From positions 357,410-421,409 of the forward strand of contig NW_004457702.1 of NCBI RefSeq assembly GCF_000313135.1: DNA of 64,000 bases, read 5' to 3'. Below are positions 12,301 through 24,149 of the stretch, piece after piece. The notes beneath the pieces are model-generated. The model saw nothing but the letters and a program-made list of their open reading frames with translations. It did not search any database and had not been told where the DNA came from. A program made the position numbers and the translations under genes. The DNA is from Acanthamoeba castellanii str. Neff. Its lineage: Eukaryota > Discosea > Longamoebia > Acanthamoebidae. The stretch's first letter is position 1. Every line of letters begins with the position of its first letter.

Positions 12301-13278
12301 CACCCACACCGTCGGCAACATTCGCGTACGTACCACATAACTCGACGCCCTCCACGCGATGTCACATCTCACCTCGCGTGTGCGTGTGCGGTGGTGCGTG
12401 TGCGTGTGCGATGGTGCGTGTGCATGTGCGTGTGCGGTGGCTCTCGTGTGCCACAACAGTGGATGTCGCCGGATGAGCTGCTGTCGACCGAGGACTACAC
12501 GTCGTTCGAGATCTCGTCAAAGGCCGACGTGTGGTCCTTCGGCGTCTTTCTGTGGGAGATCGGCACCGGCAAGCTCCTGCGGCCCTACTCCAATATGAGC
12601 GACGCCCAGGTCGTGGCCGTGCTGCGGGCCGGCAAGACCCTGGCGGTAGACTGCCACGGCTTCCACCCGACCATCCGCGCACTCCTGCAGCGCTGCTGGC
12701 GCACCGAGCCCTCGAGCAGGTCCGCGCCACCCACATTCCATTCCATTAATTTGATTTATTGTAAAATATTTGATTATTTGAGATTGACTGGGTTGGCGCC
12801 AGGCCTGCGATGGAGACGGTGCAGCGGGAGCTGGCCGGGCTCGCGGAGGAACTGCGCCAAGAGGCGGCCGAGAGCGGCGCCAATCCGCCGTCGCCTCCGC
12901 CTGCAAAGGTTCGCCATGCTCGGCGTGTGCGTGTGCGTGTGCGGTGGTGCGTGTGCGTGTGCGTGTGCGACATGAACCTGAACTCGAATTACACGACAGC
13001 AAGCGGTACCCAAGCTGTCGTTCCCCGCGCCGCCGATGCCGCCGCTCTCGCCACCACCCTCACCCGTCCAGAAGCCGAACGACGCGGGCGTGACCAAGCG
13101 GCCGGCACCGGCGGCGGCGGCCAAGCGTAACGCGTCGCCACGGCCCGGGCGTGAGGAGAATTCCATGCGGACGGCACTGCGTACGGCCATGGACAAGCGC
13201 CGCACCTCCTTCGAGGACCTCAACTCGGCCACAGAGCCCTCCCAAGACTCCACCTCCTCCTCCATATGGCGGCCTTAG
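9312..13278 (+). CDS. Kelch-repeat, coiled-coil, tyrosine-kinase-like protein kinase
   Basis: Intron-rich signalling protein. The ATG at 9312 opens MASSSLGWTVRAASVDD. The N-terminal half has kelch/galactose-oxidase blades: SLAVADNKIFVFGGIKHL (10230), WGHTARAHTAGRALVVYGG (10450-10505), AGWIHQPAQRLYMIAGDAS (10700). Exon 10905-11213 is a coiled coil (EITSRVQEQVSRELKKIRRE and following). The kinase domain starts near 11400: glycine loop GDGAYG, VAVKKF lysine, catalytic loop HRDMA/ARN split by an intron at 11973-12209, DFGLSR at 12260, WMSPDELL in place of the usual APE, and DVWSFGVFLWEIG at 12526. All residues needed for catalysis are present. HRDxAARN is the tyrosine-kinase form, but amoebozoan TKL kinases also show it, so substrate class is open. 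The C-terminus is Pro/Ala-rich and ends SIWRP. Confidence 0.85.
11973..12209 (+). repeat. Minisatellite-filled intron inside the kinase catalytic loop
   Basis: An intron of 237 bp splits HRDMA from ARN. About 12029-12206 is an array of the pentamer ACACG, organised for most of its length into a 17-base unit, CCAACGACACGACACGA. The array has no stop codon in the kinase frame, and the intron length is a multiple of three. Confidence 0.85.
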
Positions 13279-13479
13279 ATGTGATCACCCTGAGCTGCAA
13301 GGCTTCGCTTGCAGATTTTTTCAAATTTGATCCCGTAGATTTTGATTTGCAAATCAAATTCTACACGCATTTGTCACATCAATACCAAGTGGTTTTATTC
13401 TTTGGGTTGGAATGATTGAAAGGAGCAAAGTGTTTTCATCTTCAGTAATCGACTACTCGAATACATGTCAACGAGAGAT

Positions 13480-13857
13480 CTAGTTGATCTTGAGGGTGTT
13501 GATGGGCTTGAAGGCCTGGTCGGCGACGGCGACGGTAGACGAGCAGGCACCGACCAGGGCGCAGGCGGCCTGGGGGGAGACTCCGCTGGCGAGGTAGTTG
13601 ATGATGGCGGGCACGTAGGTGACGACGAACTGATCGCACGACTGGCCCACGGGACCGAGCGCGGCGCACACGGCCTCGAGCGCGCTGATGATCTGCTCCT
13701 GGGTGTAGTTCTGCTGGAGGAAGCCATCGACGTACTGAACGGCGAACTCGCAGATGGTGCACACCTCGGGGTCCTGGGCGGCCACCAGGGTAGACGACGA
13801 CAGAGTAAGGGCCAGGATGACGGCCACGGAGACGAAGAGGGAGGCGAAGATGTTCAT
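13480..13857 (-). CDS. Secreted saposin-B domain protein (SAPLIP/amoebapore-like)
   Basis: Single-exon protein of 125 residues. The first 27 or so form a signal peptide (MNIFASLFVSVAVILALTL, then SSSTLVAAQ). The rest is one saposin-B module with the six expected cysteines: VCTICEFAV at the start, AVCAALGPVGQSC in the middle, and ACALVGAC near the end. Three disulfides and four to five helices are expected. Saposin-like proteins bind lipids; in amoebae some are pore-forming granule proteins used against bacteria, others are lipid carriers. The sequence alone does not say which. It is transcribed divergently from the GDP-fucose transporter, about 190 bases away. Confidence 0.9.
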   Translation of the reverse strand: MNIFASLFVSVAVILALTLSSSTLVAAQDPEVCTICEFAVQYVDGFLQQNYTQEQIISALEAVCAALGPVGQSCDQFVVTYVPAIINYLASGVSPQAACALVGACSSTVAVADQAFKPINTLKIN

Positions 13858-14047
13858 GTTGGGACTTGTGGTGGGCTAGTGAGTGGGTAGGACGAAGAAG
13901 TGAAGAAGAAGAACAAGAGAGACCGAGCTAGCCTCGCCCGTTCAATACCTTTGCCTTTTTAGGGCCAGGCTTGAACATTCGAATCGGCATTCGCATTTCT
14001 TTGTTTTTTCTCAGCATTTGATTTCTTTTCTTGTTGGTCTCTCTGCA

Positions 14048-15697
14048 ATGCAGGGGAAGGTGGTGCCGCGGCCCATCATCACCTCGCTCGACTGGGATGG
14101 CCGGGCCAAGGCCGCCGCCGGGACTCGTCCGCGGTGAGCGCCTCTACAAAATGTGGATAGAAAATTGTAAGACTTTTTTAAAACACTAATGTTGCGCATA
14201 ACACTTGTGGTGTTGCAGGCGAACAATTGTGTTGGTGGTGCTGTTCTACTACGTGGTGTCGATCTCGCTGGTGCTGCTCAACAAGATGGTCCTCAACTCT
14301 CGAAGTCTGCCCTATCCGCTCTTCGTCTCGTGGACCCAGCTCGTCGTCGCCGTGGTGTGCATCTGGCTCCTCTCGCTGCTGAAGCGATGGCACGTCGCAC
14401 CATTTCCCTCTTCCAGTTCAACCCTGTTGCTGACCACACTGATTTCTCGAATGGTGGCTGCAGGCGGCCGGCTCTGACAAGTGCGCTCCCGTCCATTAGC
14501 CTGGAGTTCGACCTGGACAAGGCACGACAGATCCTGCCGCTTGCCGTCATCTATATCCTCATGATGGCCACCAACAACCTGTGCCTGCACTATGTCCAAG
14601 TCTCCTTCTACCAAGTACTCCCTCCCCTCGAACCTACCACCGCCGCTCCGTTAGGTTCTGATACTTTTTTCTTCTCAGATTGCTCGATCTCTCACTATAC
14701 TCTTCTCCATCGCCTTCACTTCCATCTTCCTGCGAACCGGGACATCAGTCATGGTAGCCTTTTGCCGTTGCACCGACCGCTGATGAGGTGGCGCGTTGAT
14801 GACCATTTGATCGTTTGGTGTGGCCTGCAGGCCTGCCTGGCGTGCGTCGTGGTAATGGCCGGCTTTGCCCTGGGCAGCCTGGGCGAGGCCCAGTTCTCCT
14901 GCCTGGGTCTGGCCTACGGCCTCGTCTCCAGCATCTTCGTAGCCCTCTACGGCATCTTTGTCAAGCGTGCCTCACCCGTGGTCGATAACGACTCATGGTA
15001 AAATGTGCCCACTTTTGCCTTCTTGAATGTGTTTCTTATCCAACTGTCATTGTACCATCAGGCGGTTGATGGCGTACAACTCAGAGGTGTCGATCGTGGG
15101 CATGCTGCCCTTGATCGTGCTCTCCGGTACTTGGCGCCAGTCATAATTCTCAAACCTCTCGGCTGAAGGGTTCACACTTTCTCTCTGTACGCAGGGGAAG
15201 CTGCGGAGCTGCCTGGAGCCCTGGCCCAGATGGACGGCGCCACGCTCGCCACGTTGTTGCTGTCCGGGCTGCTGGGCTTCTTGATTAACATTGCCGTGTT
15301 CCTTCAGATCAAGCACACCAGGTACCCACCCCTTCCAGCAAGCTTGGGTTTGGGCAATTACGCGCCTTGCAAAGCCTGACAGCTTTTTTTTGCCACCATC
15401 ACAGCCCGCTCACAAACAACGTGAGCGGCACCTTCAAGGGTTGCATTCAGCTCATCATCTCCGCTGCAATCTTTGGTACTCCTGAGACACCAACGCCCAA
15501 CGCCTTGGTAGTCGCACTGACCTGCCGCGCACACGCACACCCAACACGCACCACCGCACACACCAGGGGATATGGTGACGCCGATGAACGTTTTGGGAAC
15601 GCTGCTGGTCGTGGTCGGTTCGGCCTGGTATTCACACGTGCGCTACACAGAGATGGGGCAGATCGAACACCAGACCGAACACAAGAAATGGATGTAA
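14048..15697 (+). CDS. SLC35C1: GDP-fucose transporter (nucleotide-sugar transporter, SLC35C1 type)
   Basis: Multi-pass Golgi antiporter importing GDP-fucose for glycan fucosylation. The ATG at 14048 opens MQGKVVPRPIITSLDWDG. About six to seven exons encode hydrophobic helices: LVVLFYYVVSISLVLLNKMV (14231), ILPLAVIYILMMATNNLC (14532), IARSLTILFSIAFTSIFLRT (14680). The second half has the SLC35C1-type signatures: a glycine-rich helix MAGFALGSLGEAQFSC, VVDNDSWRLMAYNSEVS across an intron, and LQIKHTSPLTNNVSGTFKG (15306-15435), closely matching the QIKFTSPLTHNVSGT of the animal protein. It ends HKKWM with a TAA at 15695. It converges on the second CLC gene, whose stop codon is only about 85 bases away. 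Confidence 0.88.
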
Positions 15698-15712
15698 ATA
15701 TAAATTAAAAAT

Positions 15713-15718
15713 AATAAA
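15713..15718 (+). terminator. Polyadenylation signal AATAAA
   Basis: Exact AATAAA about 15 bases after the GDP-fucose transporter stop codon, in an A/T-rich gap between two convergent genes. Placement fits a 3' processing signal. Confidence 0.45.
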
Positions 15719-15782
15719 ACACTCTAAATAAATTTAAAATAACATTTAAAATAATAAAAAGTACAACAAATAAGGAGACGTC

Positions 15783-18048
15783 TCAGGAGTGGTTGATGCT
15801 GCCGCGCAGGTCATTACTGACGGTGGTGGTAGTGGTGATGACGTCGTCGTCTTCGGTCTCGTCGTCGGTGTCGGGCTTCTCGACGGCGAAGTGGACCGAC
15901 CGCTGGCGCCCGGCGCTGGTGCTGGTGCGGGTGCTGGAGCGGCTCAGGTACTCGGGCGAGAGGACGTCCTGCAGCATCGTCGACGATCCATCCAATGGCG
16001 CTATCCAAGTGGTTTCTTAGATATATGGATATATATACATATATCATAGATACAAATAGATATGAGGCCCGGATATGAACATAATAATGAATGTATATTG
16101 ATGCAGAGTATATATAAATATATAAATATATATAAATATGTAATATATATCATAATATGAAATATAATGTTGATTTGGATTTATTTCGATATAAACAAGA
16201 TATTAGTAACCAAATTAATGAAAGTGGTAGTTGTCGATACCGAATTGGTAGAGACTCGGCTGTCGCATCGCCTGCGTCTTGAGCTTCGCCAACGTTGACC
16301 GTGCTGCAGTCGTGTAGTGTAGTGTAGTGTAGTGTTAGCACCACCGGCGCACAACCGCACAAATGCCGCACACAACAAGCGTACCGGACATGTCCTTTCT
16401 TGTGATCACGCCGACCACCACGCCCTCCTTGTCCACTACAGAATTACAATGATGTGAGCTGTGTGCGTGCGTGCGTGCGTGCGTGCAACCATACCAACGA
16501 TGAGATGTCGGAGACCCATCGTTCGGAAGACACGGAATACTCGTCGCATGGGGCACGTCTCCAACACTCGCACTGGGTTGGCGTTCATGTCTGCACGCGC
16601 CAACTACCATCAGTCACGACACACACAAACACGACACACACGACTCACAGTAGTGGGGTTGCGTACAGGGGGCGAGGGCGAGCCAGTTCTTCTTTTCGTC
16701 TTCGCCGAGGTGCACCTGGTCGATGTCGGGGTACCGCGGGTAGTAGTCCAAGAACGTATCGACGCTCAGCAGGTTCTGGTCCTGCACTCCCTTGTCCTGC
16801 ACCTCCGATTGCTGTGGACCACCGTAATGAGCTTTGGGTATGTCGTGTGCGATGGTGCGTGTGCGATGGTGCGTGTGCGTGTGCGGTGGTGGTGGTGGTG
16901 TTGTCACATACCGAATACCAGCGCTTGTTCATGAGAAGGATGACCAACTGCCATCGCAGGATGACACCCAGCAGGTGTCCCTTCTTGTCCACCACAGGGA
17001 ACCCGTTGTGGGTCGTCTTCGACAACACCTGGATGACCGTGTCGACGTCAGTGTGTGTGTGTGTGTGTGTGCGTGTGCGTGTCAGCTGCTGGTCTCACAT
17101 ACCCGGTGGACGATTGACACTTTTTCGATCTGGCGGAAGTAGATCGGCGGTTTGCTCATTACGTGCTTGGCCCGGAGATGCATCTGTTGTTAAACAACAT
17201 CGCATGTCGTGGCGCGAACGTACTGCTGTGTCAGCTCTCAACTTGTACACATAGAAATATATATCTCTATCTATTTTTTATATATATAGAAATATAGACC
17301 GAGGAAGAAACGAACCATTTCGCTGGGCAGCCACCAGTCGAGCAACGGCAGCTTGGCGATGTCGATGTGGATGTTGAAGCACCCGTCTGGAGAATACAGA
17401 ATTGTTATTATTATCATTGTTATTATTGTTGTTATTAGTATTTTGAGCCTAAATGCTCTCGCGCAGTGGAAAAAACGTACTGATGAACAAATAGCCGACC
17501 AACCGGGCAATCATGGCGACCAACATGATCGGCAGCGTGTAGCCGGCATCTGCCACGCGTCAACGCATATTATTCAATTCGACGTGTAGAAGAAGAAGAA
17601 GAAACGACATCTTTAGTATTAAATAGCAGGGGTGGCGCGTACTGTTGGTGGCCTCGGTGAGAATGACCGCCAGCGACCTGAGTGAGGGGGGAAAGAACCC
17701 GGGTTAGCGCCAGCCCAAACTGTTTGGAGACCGTAAGCGGGGACCGGAGCGTACAGTGTGAGTCGTGTGGTGCCGGCGAGCATGGAGGCGGCGCCCAGGA
17801 TGGAGAAGGTGCTCTCGTCGGCGGCGGCCTCGGGCCAGATGTGCTGGATGTATTGGCCCAACATTCTACCACACACACACGTACGTACGCAGGTCATTCG
17901 CCGGTGAGCTTGGCCGCCGTGAAGGCATTGCAGTGGTTGCCAACGCGCGCGTACGCACCTCCCGTAGCAGGCGCCGATCAGCAGGCACGGGGCCAAGATA
18001 CCCACAGGCACCGCTGCACCAAACGTCCAGCTATGTCGCATGGTGTTG

Positions 18049-18094
<46 letters not shown>

Positions 18095-20834
18095 TGTTAG
18101 TCGCGACACCGGGCAAGGCAAGGCGGCTGAAAGCGAAGTACGTACCAGGTGAGGACGAAGTAGAGGGCACAGATCATGAAGAGCGGCATGTAGTCCCACT
18201 GCAGCGTACTGGCCAAGGCGAACCGGAGATTAGGTTAGAGGAGTTGATAGTGATAAGAATATGCGCGCATGCCGAGACGAAGGCGGCGTACACTGTGGAG
18301 ATGGCGCGGAGAGATGACTCCTCGTTTTGGAACAAGATGGTGCCGATCTGGTTGTACTGGCCCTGCAGGGGTGTAAGCAGATGGTGCCTGCGATTCACAT
18401 GTCGTGCTGGGAGTGTACCTCGGGACAAAAGAGTGTGTTCACGGTAAGTTCCCCCATGTTTTTGCCGATAACCCTACACACACATACACAGCACACACAC
18501 ACGACAGACACACACACGGTGAGTTCTCGCTCGGGGGTGTTGAATACGTGGATGCAAGAACAGAACCAACGTACTTGCACGAGGGGTAGTAGTAGGGTAT
18601 AATGTAGAACAGGACGGAGGTGGTAAGGCCCAGGGCCAGCATCTCGAGGCCTTGCACCACCGGGTGCTTGAGCTTCACACGGGTGGTGTGGATCCACTTG
18701 TTGAAGAAATTGAAGATCGCACCCAGCAGACCACCTGGACCCAGGGACCAGGTGAATGCATGCTTAGCATTCCACTTTGCAGCGGACGTGCGTTAAATGA
18801 GGAGTACCAAGAATGCCGAGCATGATGTAAAAGGGGAACTGCTTGATGGTGTAGGGCACGAGCAGCTCTCGGCGGCCGAAGTCGAGCAATCCTAAAAAGA
18901 AACGAAAAGAAAGAAAAAGAAACGATGAGCCGCGCTTGTGGAGCGGAGGGGGGAGTCTCCTGCAAGGGAGCGTACCCACGTAGGACCAGTAGCCCCACGA
19001 GTGGTCGCTTCCCTCGCGAAAGAAGTTGAGCGCGGCTGCGGGAGAGTGACAAAACGTGCGAACACGGGCGTGAGCACGATGGAGCGTAGTACGCTCTCGA
19101 CAAAGGGAGCGAGCTCGAGGGTGCGTACAAATGGAGCACGCGCAACAGAAGAACGTGAACGCCGTCAGCGGAGCGCTCCAGAATGACATGCCTAACAAAG
19201 AAGAATAGAAAATAGAAATTGAATCCAACGTCAGCTCATGAGGTGATGCGTTGGGTCCAAGTGGTGCGTGTGCGGTGCGTGTGCGGCGGCGGTGCTGTTC
19301 GCACCTTCCTCGATCATGTACAGGACTCCGCCGATCGGAGCACCGAAACCCGCGGCAATTCCTGTTTCGACGAAAGTCATCAAAAAAGGGAGCCAAATGA
19401 AGGGGCAGAAGACTCAGCCGTCTCAAGCCGTGCGCGGGGCACGCTGTGCTTTCGCCGACGTGTGTGACCGAGGTGTGGTGTTATACATACCCGCCGAAGC
19501 GCCGCACGAGATGAAGAGCCGCTTCTCGTTATCCGTTCGGAAGAACTTGAGGATACCCGAGTCGAACTTGAGCGACGACGACTTGCCCTGGGAGATGGCC
19601 GCGGCCACGGTGGCGCCGATGTGCACCAGCGGGCCTTAAGGGGGGGAAGGGGAAGGGGAAACCGGATGTTAGTCAGTTCATTTGAACACCGCCGCATTGC
19701 AGGCACAATAATTGCAATAGACACGCGCGACGCACTCACCTTCCTTGTCGCCAGCTACGTTGCCACCGGTGGCCAAAATACTTCCCACGATCTTGATCAG
19801 CAGTGTCTTCCATCGCAACAACCTGTGATGCACCAATTTGTCATTATTCAGACATTATGCATTATTATTCATTATTAATGTGTTGCCCCAATGTGTACAT
19901 AAATAAATAATAAATATTGAGAATAATTTGGTTTGTCGAGCGGAGTGGGTACCTGGGGATGCGCACGCCGTTGAGATAGCACTTCACCTCGGGAATGCCG
20001 GACGAGTAGGCAATCGGCTGGAGAGTAAGGAGCGGGGGAGGTGCGTCAGCGATCGGAATGGTGCGTGCGTCGAACACTCGGTCACGTGTCGCAATTAATT
20101 GGGGAGCGGGGGAGGGGACGCACCTCGAACAACACGACCGGAAGACAGGCCAGGATGAAGAGGGCGGTCGACACGCCGACGTACACCCCGAAGGGCACCC
20201 AGAAATCGTCCTTGTAATCAGACAAAACTGCACAGGGACCCAACACGAACGGCATGCGTGAGCCGAAGAAACACGCGAAGATTGTGTGTGTGTGTGTCGC
20301 CATACGGTTGCTGATGAGCTGTGATTTGTATTTCATGATCGTTTGTGAGGCTTTGTCCATCCCAAAGGCGATGCACCCGACCACTACACACAATTCGCGG
20401 GTTAGCGTATGTTATGAACTCTTACGCTACACAGACGGGCCGGAAAAACAGAGCCAACGCACCAAAGCCGATTAGGGCGGTGATGGCGACGGCGGCGAGT
20501 CCCTTCGTGATCCACTCTCGTGAGGCCACGCCCGCCCGCTCCCGTTGATACAGCTCGCTGTCCACGATATCTGCGATGGCATGTTACAGTGCCATAATTT
20601 TCGTTTATTAAATAATAAATAAACAAAAAAAGGAGAGGTGCGTACCATAATCGGCGCTCTGAGTAGTGCCCCCATTTTGGAAAAGAAAAGTTGATTTGTT
20701 CAGATCTCACATCAGCGGGGCGAGGAGATTGCATGGGGTACCTCGAATTTTTGTTCTTGTTGAATTTGGGTGCCCGTCGAGGGAGTGACAAACCGCCGGG
20801 CACGATTTGTCAGAAAATTCCATGCGTCCCCCAT
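15783..20834 (-). CDS. CLC-6/7-like chloride/proton exchanger with two CBS domains
   Basis: Complete CLC-family gene with about 20 exons, probably acting in endolysosomal or plasma membranes. The ATG at 20832-20834 opens MGDAWNFLTNRARRF. SSGIPEVKCYLNGVRIPR (19925-20010) is the CLC-6/7 style first filter loop. DKEGPLVHIGA (19605-19800, across an intron) has the gating glutamate. GAPIGGVLYMIEEGMSFW near 19315 keeps the second acidic residue typical of proton-coupled exchangers. VPVGILAPCLLIGACYGR (18025-17950) is the third filter loop. Two CBS domains follow (HNGFPVVDKKGHLLGVIL at about 17010-16955; VVDKEGVVVGVITRKDM at about 16440-16395). The tail ends RGSINHS, TGA at 15785-15783. The CBS pair suggests nucleotide regulation, as is known for the family. 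It is a distant paralogue of the partial CLC at 1-1600. Confidence 0.92.
16010..16200. repeat. A/T-rich intron block
   Basis: About 190 bases of irregular TATATA-type sequence in the second-last intron of the CLC gene, in sharp contrast with the GC-rich exons. It is followed at about 16312-16336 by a small tandem array of TAGTG. Confidence 0.7.
18052..18093. repeat. GT dinucleotide microsatellite in a CLC intron
   Basis: Uninterrupted GT run of about 40 bases at 18052-18093, inside an intron of the minus-strand CLC gene (CA on the sense strand). Confidence 0.9.
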
Positions 20835-21128
20835 TCTTAACGAATTGAGCCCCTTCCTATGCGCATGCAAACTGACAGGCCTGCGGGCAGCACAGATGCC
20901 AGAGATGGGAAGATGAACCGCCTGTGTGAGAATGAGGAAAAAGCAACTACTTTCTTTTGGTCCAAGTATTTGAGGAATGCCAACACTTAGCGCCCAAAAG
21001 GTAAGGATGTTTGGTTTCCTTTTTGCCGCTTGAGAGCAGACTGTTCAACCAACAAAGTGAAAGTGCTGAGGTGCAGAGAAGAAAGTGCAACAGCTCTTCG
21101 ATTGATCAATGACGGAGGAAGGGGCAAA

Positions 21129-22842
21129 CATGGAACGAAAACTGTCGCGAACAGGGAGCATCTCTGTGGACAGTCAGGGAAAGTGGAAGGAGCAGAAGGA
21201 AGCATGTGCAACACTACTTGAGAGTATGCCCCCCTTGTGTTTGTTTTTTTCTTCTCCCTGTGAAGTTTGGGGTCTGGCGTAACAATTGCCCCGCTTAAAT
21301 CAGAGAAGGGCGACTCTGCATCGACATCTGAGCGTAGAGCCTCGTTCTCCAAGGGCCGAAGCATCTCGCTGCAGGTGATGGGGGAGGACTCAGTCGTAGT
21401 GAGCTTTGATAGCGCGGGCGCCCCCAAGACGGCCGAGCCAACAAAAACCGAAGCGACCGGTGAGCTGCGCTGCGCTTGACCATCGCCTTGTGGGGGGGGG
21501 GAACACGCTGACCATGTCTCTCTGAGCGAATGAACATACACAGACTCACCTGATAGTCCGGTCCAGGCACTGTCACGAACACGAAGTCACCGTAACCTCT
21601 CCGATCAGTACAGGAGCGTCAAGAAGGGAACGCCCAACAACAACAACGGAAACAACAAGAAACCAAAGGAGGAGAGCGGCAGGAAGCTGAAGAGCAGTGG
21701 CAGCGGCATTCACAGCAGAGGAGAGAACGGAGCGGACACAACGATGGCGAATGGGCACGACGCAAAGGACAAGGGAAAGAACTACCACTATAGCAACACA
21801 CCCGAGCGAGGAGTAAAGGGCATGCGGGACTCGGACGACCTCGACGCGGTCATTGAGTTGATCGAGGGACCCAAGACCGCGCGGGAGAAGGACCGCAAGG
21901 AAAGGGAGAGGGTCAAGCTCAAAGCGGCGAAGAAGGAGAAGGAGAAGGAAAAGGAAAAAGAAAAGGAGGAAAACAAGGACTGGGTGGCCAAGGTCATGTC
22001 GCCTCTGCGCTGGCGAAGGAAAGACAAGGTGCGTGCAATTTTGTGGTAGAAAATTATATACATTTCTGGCAGTAATAACATTAATCACCCACCACAGGAG
22101 AGCAGTCCGGCGGCCGGGCTGTCCGGGAGAAGCAAGAGCTCCGGCAGTTTGATGTCGTCTCTCTCGCTTCACGGGCGATCGATGTCCTCCTCAGTTCTCA
22201 CTTCGCCCGTATTCACTCCGTCGGTCAGCAGCTCCTCACCACACAAGGGCTCGCCTGGCTCCACCAACCCACCCCAAGGCAGTCCCGGCCGGTACTTCGT
22301 GTTATGCCCCACCGGGTGTGAGCCGCACGCACTCACTCACGACGACACGACACGACACGCACAGAACACATTCGTCGGCCTTCCTGTCCCTCTCAATTCC
22401 CTCGTCAAACGTGCTTACCTTCTTCAACGAGAAGGGCGGCAGCCCGATGGCCAAGGGTCTTTCTGTTTCCGGTGGTGTGCGCACGCGAGAACCACGAGAC
22501 CAGCTCAAGCACCGGTACCGCCACACATCCAGGGCACACCTGAATGGTGCCCAAGCTTCTCACCAGGTGCTGGATTTGGCCAGTCTTCTCGATGGAGAGC
22601 TCAGCAGCGACGAGGAGGAGAACACGAGAGGAGGTGAGATGGACATTCTTGAGTTCCTCGCCACGCTCAGTGACAAACGACCGTACGAACTCAACTCCCA
22701 ACACACACACACACGATAGTTTTTCCCCGTTCTCACTTTCGCTGTGTCCAGAGCAACACGAGCTGGGCGGGCACCACCAGTCGGGGGCAGCTCCTCGCTC
22801 AAAGAGGTGGTCAAGGAGGTGAAGTCGGTGTGTGTACCTTAG
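21129..22842 (+). CDS. Low-complexity Ser/Lys/Glu-rich protein of unknown function
   Basis: Not recognised. The likely start is the ATG at 21129 (MERKLSRTGSISVDSQGKW). An exon ending at about 21217 joins in frame to one starting after TTAAATCAG at 21302 (KKGDSASTSERRASFSKGRS). Later exons: 21599-22028, with Asn/Lys-rich stretches, SDDLDAVIELIEGPKTAREK, and a long Lys/Glu helix ending WVAKVMSPLRWRRKDK; 22099-about 22290, Ser/Pro-rich (SSSVLTSPVFTPSVSSSS); and one near 22540-22685 (VLDLASLLDGELSSDEEE; MDILEFLATLSDKR). The probable end is KEVVKEVKSVCVP, TAG at 22840. RRxS- and RTGS-like sequences look like kinase targets. The join at 21465/21599 is not in frame with the simplest splice sites, so the model is partly wrong somewhere. 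Confidence 0.5.
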
Positions 22843-23299
22843 CGAAAGCTTGGAGGACGTTGATCAGGACCAACGCCCCTGGTGATCGTCATCCTAGATG
22901 TTGGTCCTCGCCAACCGCAGTTGCTCTTTCCTTGTCTCCTAGGCAAGGAACGAAACTGAAAGAAGTCGTGATATGTCAAGTAATCTTGCACGGTCAACTT
23001 TCACAGCGGCTGCGTTAAAATTTGTCGAGCTTGTCCAATCAAAATCCCGTCTGATTTGTTCTCCAGTCGCAGCACCTGGTTGCGGAGTCTTGGTGTGGAG
23101 CAACTTCACCTCAAGGCAGACCGTCATTGGTGGGCGCCTTCTTCTAACTTTCACCCAGAGTTCTGGTTGGTTCTCGCCTCGTGACCTTGAACCACCAACA
23201 ATTCTCCAGCAACCAATGGTCGTCCGCTCTCCACACCATAAAATGGGCCACACCGCAGTCCCCACTTCACCCACAACCCACACAACTCCCATCAACAAC

Positions 23300-23698
23300 A
23301 TGCAGCACCTCCCCATCGCCCTCCTGCTCGCCTTCTGCGCCCTGTTCGCCGTGGTGCCCATCATGGCCCAGACCGCCGCCTGCGACATCCGCCTTGACGC
23401 CTTCCCCGGCAGCACCAGCTGCGGCGGCACCAGATACTGCGCCTTCGCCAAGGCCAACGAGACCTCCTGTGGCACGCTCCGCCTGGGCTCGACCGTGTTC
23501 GGCTCCAAGACCAACTGCACGGCCAAGAGCTACGAGCTCTACACCGCCACTGACTGCTCCGGCTCGCCGGTCAACACCGTCTCCAACAATGAGTGCTCGC
23601 GCGTTGCTTCGACCGCCTTCTCGGTCCACGTCTCGTTCGACTCGCAGTGCAGCTCGGCTGCCTCCGTGCAGAGCTGGATGTCGTACTTCCTCTTCTAA
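23300..23698 (+). CDS. Small secreted cysteine-rich protein
   Basis: Single-exon protein of 132 residues. The ATG at 23300 is followed by a signal peptide (MQHLPIALLLAFCALFAVV, then PIMAQ). The mature part has nine cysteines (including TSCGGTRYC, SCGTLRLG, NCTAKSYEL, DCSGSP, ECSRV and QCSS) and two or three N-glycosylation sequons (NETS, NCTA). It ends SWMSYFLF. The pattern suggests a disulfide-stabilised secreted beta protein; I do not recognise the family. Confidence 0.8.
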   Translation: MQHLPIALLLAFCALFAVVPIMAQTAACDIRLDAFPGSTSCGGTRYCAFAKANETSCGTLRLGSTVFGSKTNCTAKSYELYTATDCSGSPVNTVSNNECSRVASTAFSVHVSFDSQCSSAASVQSWMSYFLF

Positions 23699-23706
23699 AA
23701 TGTGGC

Positions 23707-23712
23707 AATAAA
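23707..23712 (+). terminator. Polyadenylation signal AATAAA
   Basis: AATAAA nine bases after the stop codon of the secreted cysteine-rich protein. Position and sequence fit a poly(A) signal with a very short 3' UTR. Confidence 0.5.
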
Positions 23713-24149
23713 CGAGCGACAGTGCTTGGACCTACTTGCTTCTTGGAGCGTGTTGGCCCAAACACTCGCAAGGCCTGTGTGCGCGAGTGAAACGTTAGGC
23801 ACCGGCTTGGTTCTGTTGGGGTGAAAGCAGAAATCGGTGGGGAGGGAGCTAATGGGCGATGACCACTTCATCAAGGGCTGGTCTTGGTTGGAGAGCAAAA
23901 CAGTCAGCGTCTCCGTCGGCCAAGAGTAAAGGCAACATCATCCGCTATGGTGTAGTTGGAAGAGAAAGTGCGCGGTGGCTGTACGTTTCCCTTTGTCTGT
24001 AGTGTTTTTGTTTCATACCTGTTTTGTGTGGGTGTTCACTTATCCCTATTGCCTCACTAGGGAAATGGGTCAGCACGCGGTTTGTCAACTTGGACCTCTC
24101 TGCGATGATACGGCATCTGGGGAACCTCATAATCAAATCGACACCCCTC

